Shown piece after piece: positions 1 to 11,031 of a stretch of DNA of 64,000 bases. The notes beneath the pieces were generated by a model. That model had not been told where the DNA came from. It ran no database searches and saw nothing but the letters and a program-made list of their open reading frames with translations. Where the stretch lies: the NCBI GenBank assembly GCA_947650285.1, contig CANTFL010000126.1, forward strand, positions 1 through 64,000. Reading direction: 5' to 3'. The position numbers and the translations under genes were made by a program. The stretch comes from Hyaloperonospora brassicae. Lineage: Eukaryota; Oomycota; Peronosporomycetes; Peronosporales; Peronosporaceae. Every line of letters starts with the position of its first letter. The first letter of the stretch is position 1.

Positions 1-780
1 AAAAGCATCTTCCAGTCGAGGAAATCATCGACCACATGCCTATAATTACGGAATAAAAAGCACCACAAGATGGAATAACTCATTTTTCTGCTGATTGTGC
101 TTCCCCTAGCTGCACAAAATATACACAAAGAATCTACGCGATGTTATAAACGTATACTGGGTGTGTCATGCCACTGTTCATGCCCCTATCAACATCATTA
201 GTATAAGTAAAGGTGTATTGTGCTTTTCACTATATATAACAATACTTATATTGTCAGCGTCTTCGTGGAGATGTACCTTTAACTTGTAGTGAACCGTCTA
301 CAGTATCTTTTGGTAGCATTGCATACAGAAGTGCACATCAGCTATGTTTAGTCATTCTTTTCTAGTCAACGCTATCACTACTATTGAACATGCATTCATA
401 CATGATCGAAGTGTATCGTTCATAATTTAGATGTACAACAGACTGCGGCAAGCCCGAAGGCCGAAGCTGCTAGTAAGCGTATGTAAGGTGGTTATCGATT
501 TGTCACCAGATACTTTCTGCGTGTTCGTGTGTTTGTGTATGTCTGCCTATAAGTTACGCATGTGTAAAACTCGCGTCATCTTAAGCACAGTTTTAGCAGA
601 GTTTCTACTCGATGGGGCAACTGTAATGGGGCACGCTTTTACCAGATAACTGGTAGCCTTCGTACCGATACAGTACAAGGGTGTATGCCCGCAATAAATT
701 CACGTACATCGTATGTGTAGAGGAAGTGAAGAACCTGAGTAAGAGTTGCTCATAGTCAGGGAAAAGCAAAAAAGGTAACT
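1..780. other. Gene-free AT-rich stretch
   Basis: I see no convincing gene here: open frames are short, lack codon bias and match no family I recognise. Base composition is visibly more AT-rich than in the gene block from 3 kb onward, as expected of old transposon-derived intergenic DNA. Confidence 0.6.
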
Positions 781-1100
781 TGATATAGTTAAGTATCGTT
801 GACAAACCCCTTTTGCTTACTTACATTACATTAAATTACAATCTTCCAATGCAGGATCTCACTCACCACTCATTGCGCACGTCCAGCAGCAATTTGTGGT
901 TCATTTGGTTGATATCATGGCGTATGTCAACCCATTGTGAGGCGGTGCCGAAAATTATCTCTGCGGGTAATATTCCTCCAATATTGACTTGCAAGACTAC
1001 TATTGTTTAAATGGTATCAATTGAGACAATATTTATAGGGAATTGCTAAATTCACACCCCTTTTCCTTAGATTCACACCCTTCCTTCAAAATCTTATATA
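780..1100 (+). repeat. Decayed LTR-like remnant
   Basis: Positions 863-920 share a clearly related stretch with 63332-63386 inside the Gypsy LTR at the right end of the window: both contain TCACCACTCATTGCGC followed by CGTC, a GGTT(G) segment and GATAT(C/T)AT. I infer a diverged solo LTR or fragment of the same family in the same orientation. The exact ends are not visible and no target duplication was found. Confidence 0.4.
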
Positions 1101-3140
1101 TAAAATCCCTTTTCATTTTAAGATTTAGAGCGAGAACGTCTGACTGCAGAAAGGTGTATCCATTGGGTAAACTTCAAATCACCAAAGAAGACGAGTAGCC
1201 TTAGGTAAGCTACTTTCGATGCAATGGGCGCTTATCGACCCAATGCTGTTAGCAAGATTGATAGAATGCTACGACTCACCTCTTGACGTGTGTATCTACG
1301 GAAACCCGCTACTTAGCGTCACACATGTCGGGGACATCAGACATGAAGAGCTCCGTATACGAAAATGTTGCGAACAGCCAACATTTATGATAATGGCAAG
1401 CTCACACCGCTTTGACATGTAGACTGTATGCCATTCAGCCGCATGGTAGCGCTGCAGTGGGTATACACTACAGACTCTCCCTTATCTTGCTTCGAGAACC
1501 ACAGTTTGAGGGTATTTCTGCCTCTGCAATATCGCATCCGACCGCTTCGATTCTACTTTATCGATCATACTAAGGTGAGTGTTGACTTGGAAGGACTAAC
1601 CCAGTGTTTGTGCTTGTACAGCCACTAGGATGTTGAGAGTAAGAACGTACCAAGCAAACGATCTCCACAATCAGCTCCTTCTTGTCCTTCGCATAAGCGG
1701 TGAGGACAACTCAAGCTCTGTACGAAGCAATGGGCAAAGTTGACTACTCACTGAACCTGCGATGCTACTTTCATCAGGAGCCACATTCCACTTCTTGTAA
1801 CATGCACGGCGGGAAGTTGCGGTTGACACGTGCCTTCTGAACCTCTGAAGGGACAAGAATAGCCTCCATTGAAGAGGCAGAAGTGGTGCTTTCTCTTCCT
1901 CATACTCATTTACACACAAAGCACCTTCATTACCGGCATCGTCCACTTTGCTCCTCTCTTCAGCGGTACGAGTGGTCTTGTTGAAAAGGGTACCAGTAGC
2001 GGTCTGACCGTCACTACCACTGCCGTCCATTCGTTACGCGTGTTAGCTGTCCACCATCCTCGTTTACTTCGCGAAGTACATCCTCCATGATCTACGAATG
2101 ATAATGGCAGGAGAATGCACAAACGGCAATGGTGGTTCCCGCGATGATCGCATCTTAGAACGAAGAAGAAGAAGCTACAAACGAGGAAGAAGAAGAGGGT
2201 ATAACTTGGTCGGGGGAAAGGATACGACGGTAGACAGCAGCAATCGGATGGTAATACGAATCGTAAACGCCGAATGGACTGCTCCCGACGGTTGAGCCTG
2301 CTCCTAGCATTGGTGATTGAGGAGGTTGTCTCAGCCATAACGACCGGGTTCGGACCAGCGGCAGTGGCTGGACCGGTTGAGGAGAATGGTTCCTACCATT
2401 GGCATGCATTGTCAAATGTCCAACCAATGGTCGATACCATTGCCAATGGTTGACGGGGTGACTAGACGATGGCGTGTGGTGTCGGCAATGATATTTTCGA
2501 GCCATTAGCGATACTGAGTCAACACTGGTGGCACTGGTTGTCCTCCACTGGGACCGATATCCCGAAACAACGCGAACTGTGTAAACAATGGTCCGATCTG
2601 TGGAAGTGCACTCTCGAATACAACGTTGTTACAAATGGGATCGAAGGGATCCCGCACCGAGACACACACGTGCAAATATGGCTTAACGAATCGGTCACCC
2701 GCTTCTCATCCTCCGACATGCCGTACACAATCACCGTCGCCACTAGACAGCATCATAGTCAAAGCCATATCGTCAGAAACGCCGTGCCCTCAAGTGCCGT
2801 GCTCGCATACCTCTAGAACGCGTACTCTGTGGAAAATGGCCGCGTCATGTCTTGACCAACTCGCGTACTTCTTCGGACCTGCTGTCACAAGACGTCCCTC
2901 GTCAATTGCATGTCAAACGTTTGCACGTCCAACACGCAGTGAGCCAAGTGCACCGTCGCCCCCTGCTTTGTACCGCATCTGGACTGCAACGTGCGACAGT
3001 CGCGCCGTGAAACCAGCCGGTGGCGCCTGTCCAGTCAGTCTCTTTAGCGGAGCCCATCACTGGGTTTTCCCACTGTCTCGGAATCCCCACACACCACAGT
3101 CGAGGGACGTCCCGACGTATTGTCCATCGTCTCCTTCTCC

Positions 3141-3143
<3 letters not shown>
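1100..3143. other. Intergenic region upstream of the SPX-MFS gene
   Basis: No gene could be supported. A minus-strand frame at 2030-1671 (119 codons, starting MDGSGSDG) is the longest candidate but matches nothing I recognise. Around 2370-2450 several copies of the octamer-like word CCATTGGC/ACCATTG occur close together, which may belong to the promoter region of the phosphate transporter or be chance. Confidence 0.4.

Positions 3144-3177
<34 letters not shown>
3144..3177. repeat. (CT)n microsatellite in the 5' leader of the SPX-MFS gene
   Basis: About 17 uninterrupted CT units end two bases before the ATG chosen for the SPX-MFS protein. Pyrimidine-rich leaders are common near transcription starts, but a role here is not shown. 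Confidence 0.85.
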
Positions 3178-3178
<1 letters not shown>

Positions 3179-3180
<2 letters not shown>

Positions 3181-5392
3181 GGTTCAGTTTGCCAAGAAGC
3201 TCGCGGCGGCCCAGCGACCGGAATGGACCGGGTACGCGACGCTGTCAACGAGCCGTCTCGCTCTGTCGTTCGTTGTGGATCCACTTACTACCAACCAATT
3301 GACTCGACCAACCTGCTCTATTGGTGTGGATCTACCCGTTTGTCTGCCGGCTGTGCTGTTTTCTAGGCACTACCTCGAGTACAAGCAGCTCAAGAAGAAG
3401 CTCCGCACGGTGCTGCAGGCCCAGCGCGGGGCCACGCGCGCCGAGCAGGAGAAGTTCAAGCACGCGCTGGACTCGGAAGTCGAGCGCGTGGTGCTCTTTT
3501 TCCTGACGAAACAGGGCCACTTTGCTACGACGCTGCAGGACCTGCGCGCGCAGCAGCTCGAGCTCGCGCCGGGCGACCTCGCGGCCATGCACGACCTTGC
3601 CGACAAGTACCGCCGCGTGGGCGACGACCTCGTGCAGCTGCTGTACTTTGTCGCGCTCAATGCCACTGGGATCCGCAAGATCCTCAAGAAACACGACAAG
3701 ACGCTCAAGGAGTACAAGATCATGGGGTCGTACCTGTCGTCCCGCACGGACTCGCAGGCCTCGCACATGCAGCAGCTGTACCATGACGAAGGCATCTCTG
3801 CCATCATTGCCAGCATTCGCTCGGCGCTCACGAAGCTCCGGAAGCTCGAGGTGCAGGTGGCCACCGAGGCCACGGATCGAGCTGTAACGCGGACGATATC
3901 CGAAGACGAACCGGTGCTGAGTCGCATTGGCCAAGCGCGTCGCCGCCTGCACCAGTCGACGCAGTATGTCAAGACCGTGGCCGCGCGGTCGCTGATCTTT
4001 GACGCCGAGTCGTCGGAAGACGAAGACGACGAGACGTACGACATGCTCAAGCGGCTGAAACAGGCGTCAAAGCCATCGCGCGTGCTCAACATGCTCAACA
4101 CGTTCCTCTACATGACAAACTACTACATTGTCGCGCCAACGAGTGGCAAGTACGCCGCGGATTTGGGCGCCGACGCGTCCATGAGTGGCGTGATCGTGGG
4201 CATGACGCCCGTAGCGTCGCTCGCAAGTGCTGTGCTCTACAGTTGGTGGGCCAACCGCTCGTACAAGAACTCGCTGAGCTTTGCCACCGTGTGCCTGATC
4301 GTGGGCAATTTGCTGTACGGCCTCGCGCTGTCGTACAACAGCGTTGCAATGGCGCTCACCGGTCGCATGCTCAATGGCTTTGGCGGCGCCCGTGCCATCA
4401 ATCGCCGCTACATTGCGGACAACTACTCGCGCGAAGAGCGCACACAAGCGTCGGCACTGTTTGTGACGGCAAGTGCACTCGGAATGGCGGCAGGGCCTGC
4501 GCTTGCCGCTGCACTGCACTATTTGCCCGACTACCGGTTTGCAGGCATTGAAGTCACGACCGAGTCTTCCCCGGGCTGGATCATGTTTGCGCTATGGGGG
4601 GTGTACCTCATTGCGCTCTTGGTGCTCTTCGAGGAACCGGACCGCATGGAACGCGAACGCTTCTTGGAGCAGCGCCGATTAACGCTGGAGAACGGCAAAA
4701 TCCATGGGAACAAACTCGCAACGAGTGTCGACGTGGAAGAAGGTACGCCATTGATTTCGCGATCCATCTCGACCACAGGCACTGCTCCGACCTTGTCGTC
4801 CCTCTGGCACAACGTGCCCGTCGTGGCGTCGCTGTTCATCTACATTGTTCTCAAGCTGGTTCTCGAGTGCCTGATCACGGCGAGTTCGACTATTGCCATG
4901 TACCACTTCAACTGGGGGTCCAGCACCAACGGCATGTACCTGGCTGCACTGGGACTCCTGATGTTCCCGACGAATATGGTCGTGGGCTGGATGAGCTTTC
5001 GCTACGAAGACCGAGAGATGATGATGCTGTCGGAATGTGCCATGTTTGTCGGCGTGGGCGTGATCGTGAACTATGGCCACTACACTGTCGCGCAGTTTGT
5101 TGCAGGCGGTGTGCTGATTTTCATATCCACGAACGTGCTCGAGGGCGTGAACATGTCGCTCTTGTCCAAGACGATCCCAAGGGCTTTTGCCAAGGGCACG
5201 TTCAACTCGGGTTTGCTCGCCACCGAAGCTGGCACGTTTGGCCGGGCAATCGGTGACGTTGCGATCACCGTCGCGGGCTTGCCCGGCCTCCAGTATGTTC
5301 TCAACTGGACGTTTGTGCCTCTCGTGGGCATTTCTCTGGTGACGATTCTCTACACGGGCCGCGTGTACCACAAGCTCGTCACGGACGATTAG
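3179..5392 (+). CDS. SPX-MFS vacuolar phosphate transporter (PHT5/VPT type)
   Basis: Two exons, 3179-3231 and 3367-5392, giving about 692 aa. The 135-nt intron (GTACGC...TTCTAG) interrupts the start of the SPX domain; splicing joins EWTG to HYLEYKQLKK, the usual SPX order, whereas the unspliced frame inserts 45 non-SPX residues. The start MVQFAKKL matches the usual SPX N-terminus; the in-frame upstream extension is a simple-repeat leader. SPX occupies roughly residues 1-270, with a basic inositol-pyrophosphate-binding helix (LRKILKKHDKTLKEYK-like region). A major-facilitator domain follows (about 305-690), with GRMLNGFGGARAINRRYI and ASALGMAAGPALA motifs typical of plant PHT5/VPT. Family role: moving phosphate into or out of the vacuole under SPX control. 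Length equals that of plant SPX-MFS proteins (about 700 aa). Family assignment is firm; vacuolar location and direction are inferred. Confidence 0.93.
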
Positions 5393-6876
5393 TGTAGCAG
5401 TCGAGCTGCAAGAAGTCGCGCAGGTGCTATCCTCGATCTCTTTTTTGACAGCGTTCATGCCGTGCTGTGCAGCCTAACGTTTTGACGTTGCGAGTATAGA
5501 CTGGAAACCTTTTGCTGCTCTGCAGACCACCGCCACGATACACCATTCCTACCCTTTACCAGCGTCGCATTATGTAGTGCTTCGGAGTGCACTTTACAGC
5601 ACAAAGTGTGACGACATTGGCGCTTGAGACAGCAATTGTTGCTTGACAATGCAGTACGAAGGTGTAGGCACGTCGATTGCCAAAGACTGCGAGCGTAGGT
5701 ATGCAAAACCTGTTGCGCTTTTCAAGGCTGACAGCTTATCCTGTAGCAAGTTTGGTGGAAGTTATGCCATGTCGACGATGATTCGGTTATTGCATCGGGA
5801 ATCGTGGCAGCATTGTTGACGAGAGGGGTTGAGAAGTGAGCTCATGATAGGCATAGCACGTCCTGTGCAAGTTTCAGCTTCAACTTTAGCCATCGTAACG
5901 TGAAGTCTCTCTTCGAACAGCGAGTCGAATGGGTATCGAACACCTTTGTGTCAACTATGTCAAGTAGGATGCTGTAGCCTGCTTCCGTCGGGTGTTTGAA
6001 GCTGCAGTTGTGAGGTTGAGGAGATGGGCAACGCAAAAGGTAGATGGACCAAGAATTCCTTTGGGCATGTGGGACATCGTTGGCGGTAATGGCCCGTCCT
6101 GTTGAGCCAACTACGATGCAAGTAGTGGGCTGAATTTGGCCGTCGGTTCCACGCATAATCATGTGCTTTGTTGTGGCATCTCGTCTTCAACGTCAACTCA
6201 ACTTCTCGATGTGACACCACACAATATGATACTGCTTGTCCGCGGATCTGCCGCTTGTGACTTCGCTATGATGACCTGCTTGCGGTGCTCCGCGCTTTTG
6301 CTTCTTCCTTTGACTCGGCAGGCTACTTGGTAAAACACTGAGCCGTGTAGGAGGCTACTGCTGCAGCCAACCGAATCTCGATCGAATGCGTATCCTTATT
6401 GAATGACCATCTCACAAGTGGACGATATCGTGACGAGCCGATCAGGAAGCTGAACCAGGAAAGCTGATCGACGCTTCCGCCATCGTCACTAGCGTCAAGC
6501 AGCTCGATCTCATGACTGCTACAAGCCGTCAAGACGGGGATGAGGTGACCGACTGCAGCGAGTTCGTCGCGGCCAGGTCGAGCAAAGACTGGCCGCAGCC
6601 TACAGTTAACAAGCTCATTGACACTTGCGCATCGACTGTGGGCTTCGGATCATCACGGCTGGCAAGCTGCTGACGGCGCGTACCACCTACAGAGCAAAAT
6701 AAAACAAACACAGGAGCCGGTCAGTCGGATGATGCCAACACGAAGCTTCACGCACATGAAAGACCTTCACATTCTAAATACGTGAGCAACTCAGACCTTG
6801 ATATGAAACGCACGCCAGCAGCAACGACGTTGGGTGCAGGAACAGGATGAGGTCGACGCTGCCGCGCTATCTCGAA
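5393..6876. other. Intergenic region between convergent SPX-MFS and PP2C genes
   Basis: No gene, RNA or repeat could be supported in these 1.5 kb. Minus-strand frames at 6711-6323 are open for short stretches downstream of the PP2C stop but show no family features. Confidence 0.5.
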
Positions 6877-9220
6877 TCAAATGTCAGGAGTCATCCCATT
6901 TGTATCGAGGTCAGCTGTGCGCAATTGTTGCGCGCAATTTTGATGGTCAATGTAGACAACGGTGCACGTAATGTCGTCATGGAAACTTCTCCGTACAGAG
7001 CCTTGCGACATCGACATCAGTTCGTGCATCAGCAATCCATCTCGATGCGCAATCTTCTCTAGAGCAGCATGGATAAGGGCAGCACTCGCAGTCGTGTAGA
7101 ATAAAGACTGCTCTGGGTCTGTCCACAATAGAACGACGGTCAGTACTCGATGGGCCATTATATGTTAACATCATCGTACCAAATTTGTCCACAATAAGAA
7201 CAGCCTCTTGTGGCGTCATGACGTCCCACAAACCGTCGCTTGCTAGTATGACGTACTTCTCACTACCATCCATGTCAACGGTCGAAATGCTAGGTTGCGA
7301 TGTGATGTACGGCACTTTGCTCTGTGGTCGTACACGCAGCAATAGTTGTAACCCTCACAGCAACAGCAACAGCAACATAGGATGAGTGTGCCATCTACCT
7401 TGAACGGCGCCATACTCAGCTCTGGACACTTGAGGTAGAAATCACCGAAGGCGCGCGTCATTGCCAGACTACCAGCCACGCGTTGAGCACCTAGTGTGCC
7501 AAGTCCAGCGATCACATCGTCCTTGCTCATCCGGATAGCATTGCGATCGTGCGAGCGCTCGATCACGAGCTTGGTCTCGTGCGAATTGCTGCACGAATGA
7601 TCAGTAGACACTTCGATCGCCTGTAGCTCTTTCGTCTCTTTGTTCATCTTTCCTAGCACAGCAGCACAGTCTCCTACATTTGCGACGTAAAGCGCCTTGT
7701 GAACGAACAACGCGATGACGGCGCACGACCCAGCGTTGCAGTAGCCCTTCGACAAGCGGATGTCGGGAGCAAGAGCTAAGAGCGACTGCTTCAATTCTTC
7801 ATCGGCGCGCGCAAAAGCGCTCTCAACAATTGTACGGACCTCGTCGCTGGAGCTGTTGGATGTAATGTCGCCAAGTATATCCTGACACAGTGACGAGCGC
7901 AGGTGACTGCGCGCAACACATTGCTTATCCTTAGTATACGTGGTCGATCAACATTAGTTTGCATCCACGTACTCCACTGCTCTGGAGCCGCCGTGCCCGT
8001 CGAAAACGGCGTAAATCTGAACACTAGCGTCCATCGTCTTTACAACGTGCACGCTACGGTCTTCACTCGGACTGTTGGCCTGGACCAAAAGTACTCAGCA
8101 CAGCTCTAGCTTACGTATTATCAACGGCATGCTACGTTACCTGATACTCTGCAGTGCAATGGCTCAATACGACTTGGACGGAAAGGTCTGTACTGGAACC
8201 TGCAATGCGTTGACGCTTCCTTGCTCCGTTGCTAGCACCACTGCTGTCCAATCCATTACTGAAGTCGACGGCCGACAGAAGTGATGGTTTCACTTTCACA
8301 CCACGACTCGAGTCCCACAAGCAGCAATAAGTCACGTGGGCTGAGGCCAAGCTGTGCAACACATTTGCAGTCGTCGCGACAACGAAACTCACGCCCACAA
8401 CGTCACACCCCAGCCTCGACAGTGCGTCTCTCGCCGCCAAGATGCTTTCTACCTCACCCACCGAGTCCACAACTGCACACAAAGAGCGAGGAAAAGAGAG
8501 CAAAAAAGAGAGACCGAGCGAGACAGACATTGCAGCGCGTCAGTGTGCGCTCCCCGAGCCCGCACAACAGTGCAGTCTCCTCTCTCACGCGCCGTCGTAC
8601 CGAGCAATACCCTCTTTGCCGGCTTCGTAAATAGCTCGCGCTCGAGCTCCACACTCCACTCCCCACTTTCCTCGTCAGCCACCAAGCACTCGGGCGCAGC
8701 ACTCGTTGTCTGGGCCGCAAACTCAGCGCCCTCCAACGTCCTCGTTTCCCCCATCTTTTGCTCCTCTTCAGTCTCCTTTTGCCTTCTCCTCTCCTCTCTC
8801 TGCGCCCACACCTCTCCATACGCTACAAACAGCAGCACCCACACATGAGCTCAGTCTCCGCCTCGTCACATGTTCACTCACCGCCTCCAACGGCCACAAA
8901 CCGATCTGCTTCGCGCCTGCGACTGCTCCTGCAATGGCCGTCGTGAGGCTATACCCGGTCGTTCGGGCAAAGTCGGCCAAGCGCGTCTTGCGATTGGTTG
9001 AAAATCGGTCAAATCCATCAGAAGCGGGAGGTGATGCCACACGCAGCGCCACGACCTGAGCCACCTGCTCGGACTCGAACGGACGGTAGAGGTCGTCCAC
9101 CAGCTGCTGCATCGCTGTCCTGTCGCTCAAGAGCGCGGCCACGTCCATGACGATCCGCAGCGCGTGCAGCACGAGACGATGTACGCTCACCGGTCTTGAC
9201 AGCGAAGCACTTTTAGCCAA
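6877..9220 (-). CDS. PP2C-family serine/threonine phosphatase with long N-terminal extension
   Basis: Seven exons reconstructed by splice sites and phase: 9220-8882, 8799-8601, 8472-8141, 8079-7973, 7906-7399, 7321-7180, 7118-6877; total 622 aa. Introns are 61-128 nt; all begin GT and end AG. The PP2C domain covers about residues 290-610: NSPSEDR (equivalent of the NEDR motif), FDGHGGSRAV (metal-binding Asp and Gly), GYCNAGSCAVIALF, ANVGDCAAVLG, SLAMTRAFGD, ILASDGLWDVM (metal Asp) and DDITCTVVYI (metal Asp), so it should be an active Mn/Mg-dependent phosphatase. The first 290 residues (MAKSASLSRP..., with an acidic EEEQKMGE stretch) match nothing I recognise. A start at 8530 was considered and rejected because the hydrophobic stretch there is the polypyrimidine tract of intron 2. 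Confidence 0.88.
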
Positions 9221-9594
9221 TCACAGCGACACGCTGCGAATAGCGCGAGCGCTGTATTCGACGAGACGGAATACAGTTATACGGCGGCTGATAGAGCTCA
9301 AGCAAAAGAGTCGATGACGAACAGATAGCATGCAAACGTGACAAGTAGCGCGTGGTATTCTTATTTTTTTGCTCTCGAATAGCATTTGCAATGATTAGTT
9401 GTCACTGTCTACAGCAGACAGTCGGATTGTTTGTTGTGGGCTCATAGTGACCCGAAGGCTATCGATTGGAAGTCCGCGGGTGATGGAAGCAAAACCGCAG
9501 CCGCATCGTATTTGTGAGGTGCGTGAGTCACGTTTGCACGCATTCTGTACGCATTTGTCTCTCGGTGGACCATACATGCCTTGTCGGTGGTGAT
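9221..9594. other. Short intergenic region between PP2C and TIP41 genes
   Basis: It holds the PP2C promoter (upstream of 9220 on the minus strand) and the TIP41 3' end. Nothing else is visible. Confidence 0.5.
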
Positions 9595-10849
9595 TTACTG
9601 CAGCCAGACCTTCTCGTACACTGCTTCACGCACAGACAAGAGGTGCTGGTACGTGTCGATGTTCGTATAGTTGGCCATGTTTTTCGAATGGCCCTTGGAG
9701 AACAGCGTGTCAAAGTGGTCTTCTTTCCGCGTGTACTCGCGCACAAAGTGGTTGCTACCGAAGAGATGGTGAATCCTCGTCTCGTGCAGACGTACGATGA
9801 CGTGGTCCAGCCGCATCCAGTAGCGTGACAACACGTAGAATCCTGAAGCCATGACGCGCTGCAAGTGCCAGCATGAACAATGTCAAATCGAGCAACGGAA
9901 GGTGCCGCAGACACAGCCGAATCTCTTGCAAACTTACCACTTTCACCGACATGGCCGAAACGCCATGGTCGTGAAGCTCGTCTTCGTATAGACTGACATC
10001 TTCGAACCAAAGAATAGGCTCGCGCTCTTTTAGCTTTTCATAATCAATGCGATCGGCTGTAGCCTCAATCTTGACTTCGTCGTCACTGCTCGTCAATGTA
10101 CTTGGCGAGCTCTTCGACTTTGTCAAGCGTTGGAGCGAGCCCTTGTAGTCGGTCGTGTACGTCCAGTCGTACGTAATGTCCAGCTCTTTCACGTCCTCCC
10201 TACATCCAACGTGCAATCGCACGTCAACACGTCACACCTGCTCCACCTTCTCAATCAGTCAGACCCAGAGCCTTACGTACTTGTTGGCGTTGTGCTTGGC
10301 AATAGCGACCTTGAGCTGCTTGTTGGCCACAATGTCCGCCGCTTGGTCACTGACTGGCGGAGGAAAGTGTGCGCCCTTCAGCGCTTCGACTGCCAAGAAG
10401 CTGTAGCACACGCCCGAGAGCTCGTGGTAAAGCACCAGCTGGTTCTTGCCAAACACCATCTCGGGCGGCGTCAGCTTAGCCGCTTGGCCGATGCTGTCAG
10501 TCACGTACAGAGAAGCACAGGCACTCGTCAGTCTCGTGGCTTCTTCAGCCATTGCTGTATACATGCATTCGTATACAAAGAGAGAAGATACGCACTCGTC
10601 CACAGTGTCAATGGGCGTAATATGGGTCTTGTTGGAGCCAATGACCCAATGGTGGAGACGAATTCCCTTGTGCTCCACAGGCTCCGCACGCGTCTCCATC
10701 TCGTTCTTTTCACGGCGAGAGTCGCCTAGATACACTGGAGAATTGGGCGCTGCATCGGCACCGTCGGCGGCAGTGTCCACGCTCTCGTACAGCGTCCGCA
10801 GTAGCTCGGAAGTGCCGTCGCCGAGCGTGTAGAAGCCGGTGGACGTCAT
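9595..10849 (-). CDS. TIPRL: TIP41-like protein (TIPRL), PP2A regulator
   Basis: Four exons: 10849-10596, 10493-10281, 10199-9938, 9858-9595; 330 aa. The family signature is spread over all exons: SNKTHITP, PPEMVFGKN, YDWTYTTDYKG, the hallmark EDELHDHGVSAMSVKVRVM with the adjoining FYVLSRYWMRLD stretch, ETRIHHL, REYT and the terminal SVREAVYEK. Splicing of the 102-nt first intron is chosen because it brings ITPIDTVDD directly to IGQAAKLTPPEMVFG, the spacing seen in human TIPRL; the intron has no stop and a length divisible by three, so its retention would add 34 residues. TIP41/TIPRL binds the catalytic subunit of PP2A-type phosphatases and links TOR signalling to PP2A activity (established for yeast and animals). 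The N-terminus is about 60 residues longer than in animals. Confidence 0.92.
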
Positions 10850-10896
10850 TTTGGGTCTTTTTGCGTGTGAAGTAACGACTTTCGCGTGTTCTGATT

Positions 10897-10930
10897 GGTC
10901 GATCGATCGGTCGGTCGATCGGTCGATCGG
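10897..10930. repeat. GGTC/GATC tetranucleotide repeat upstream of TIP41
   Basis: Alternating GATCGGTC-type tetramers lie 50-80 bp upstream of the TIP41 start codon, in the 182-bp gap to the next gene upstream on the same strand. A similar GGTC array occurs at 23217-23301. Confidence 0.7.
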
Positions 10931-11031
10931 GCATAGTTTTAGTCAGGCTACACTCTGCACGACAACAATGGCTACATTATCCGACCGCAGGTGAACGCAA
11001 ATGTCTGTCGCATCGAGCCATTCGGTCCGGG

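Noticed and set aside
1671..2030. Minus-strand 119-codon frame MDGSGSDGQT
   Set aside because: Somewhat protein-like, but no family, no clear splice partners and no codon bias; left as undecided intergenic sequence.
8132..8530. PP2C start at 8530 with an apparent signal peptide (MSVSLGLSFLLSF)
   Set aside because: The hydrophobic stretch is translated polypyrimidine tract ending TGTGTGCAG at 8473; upstream exons splice in with matching phase.
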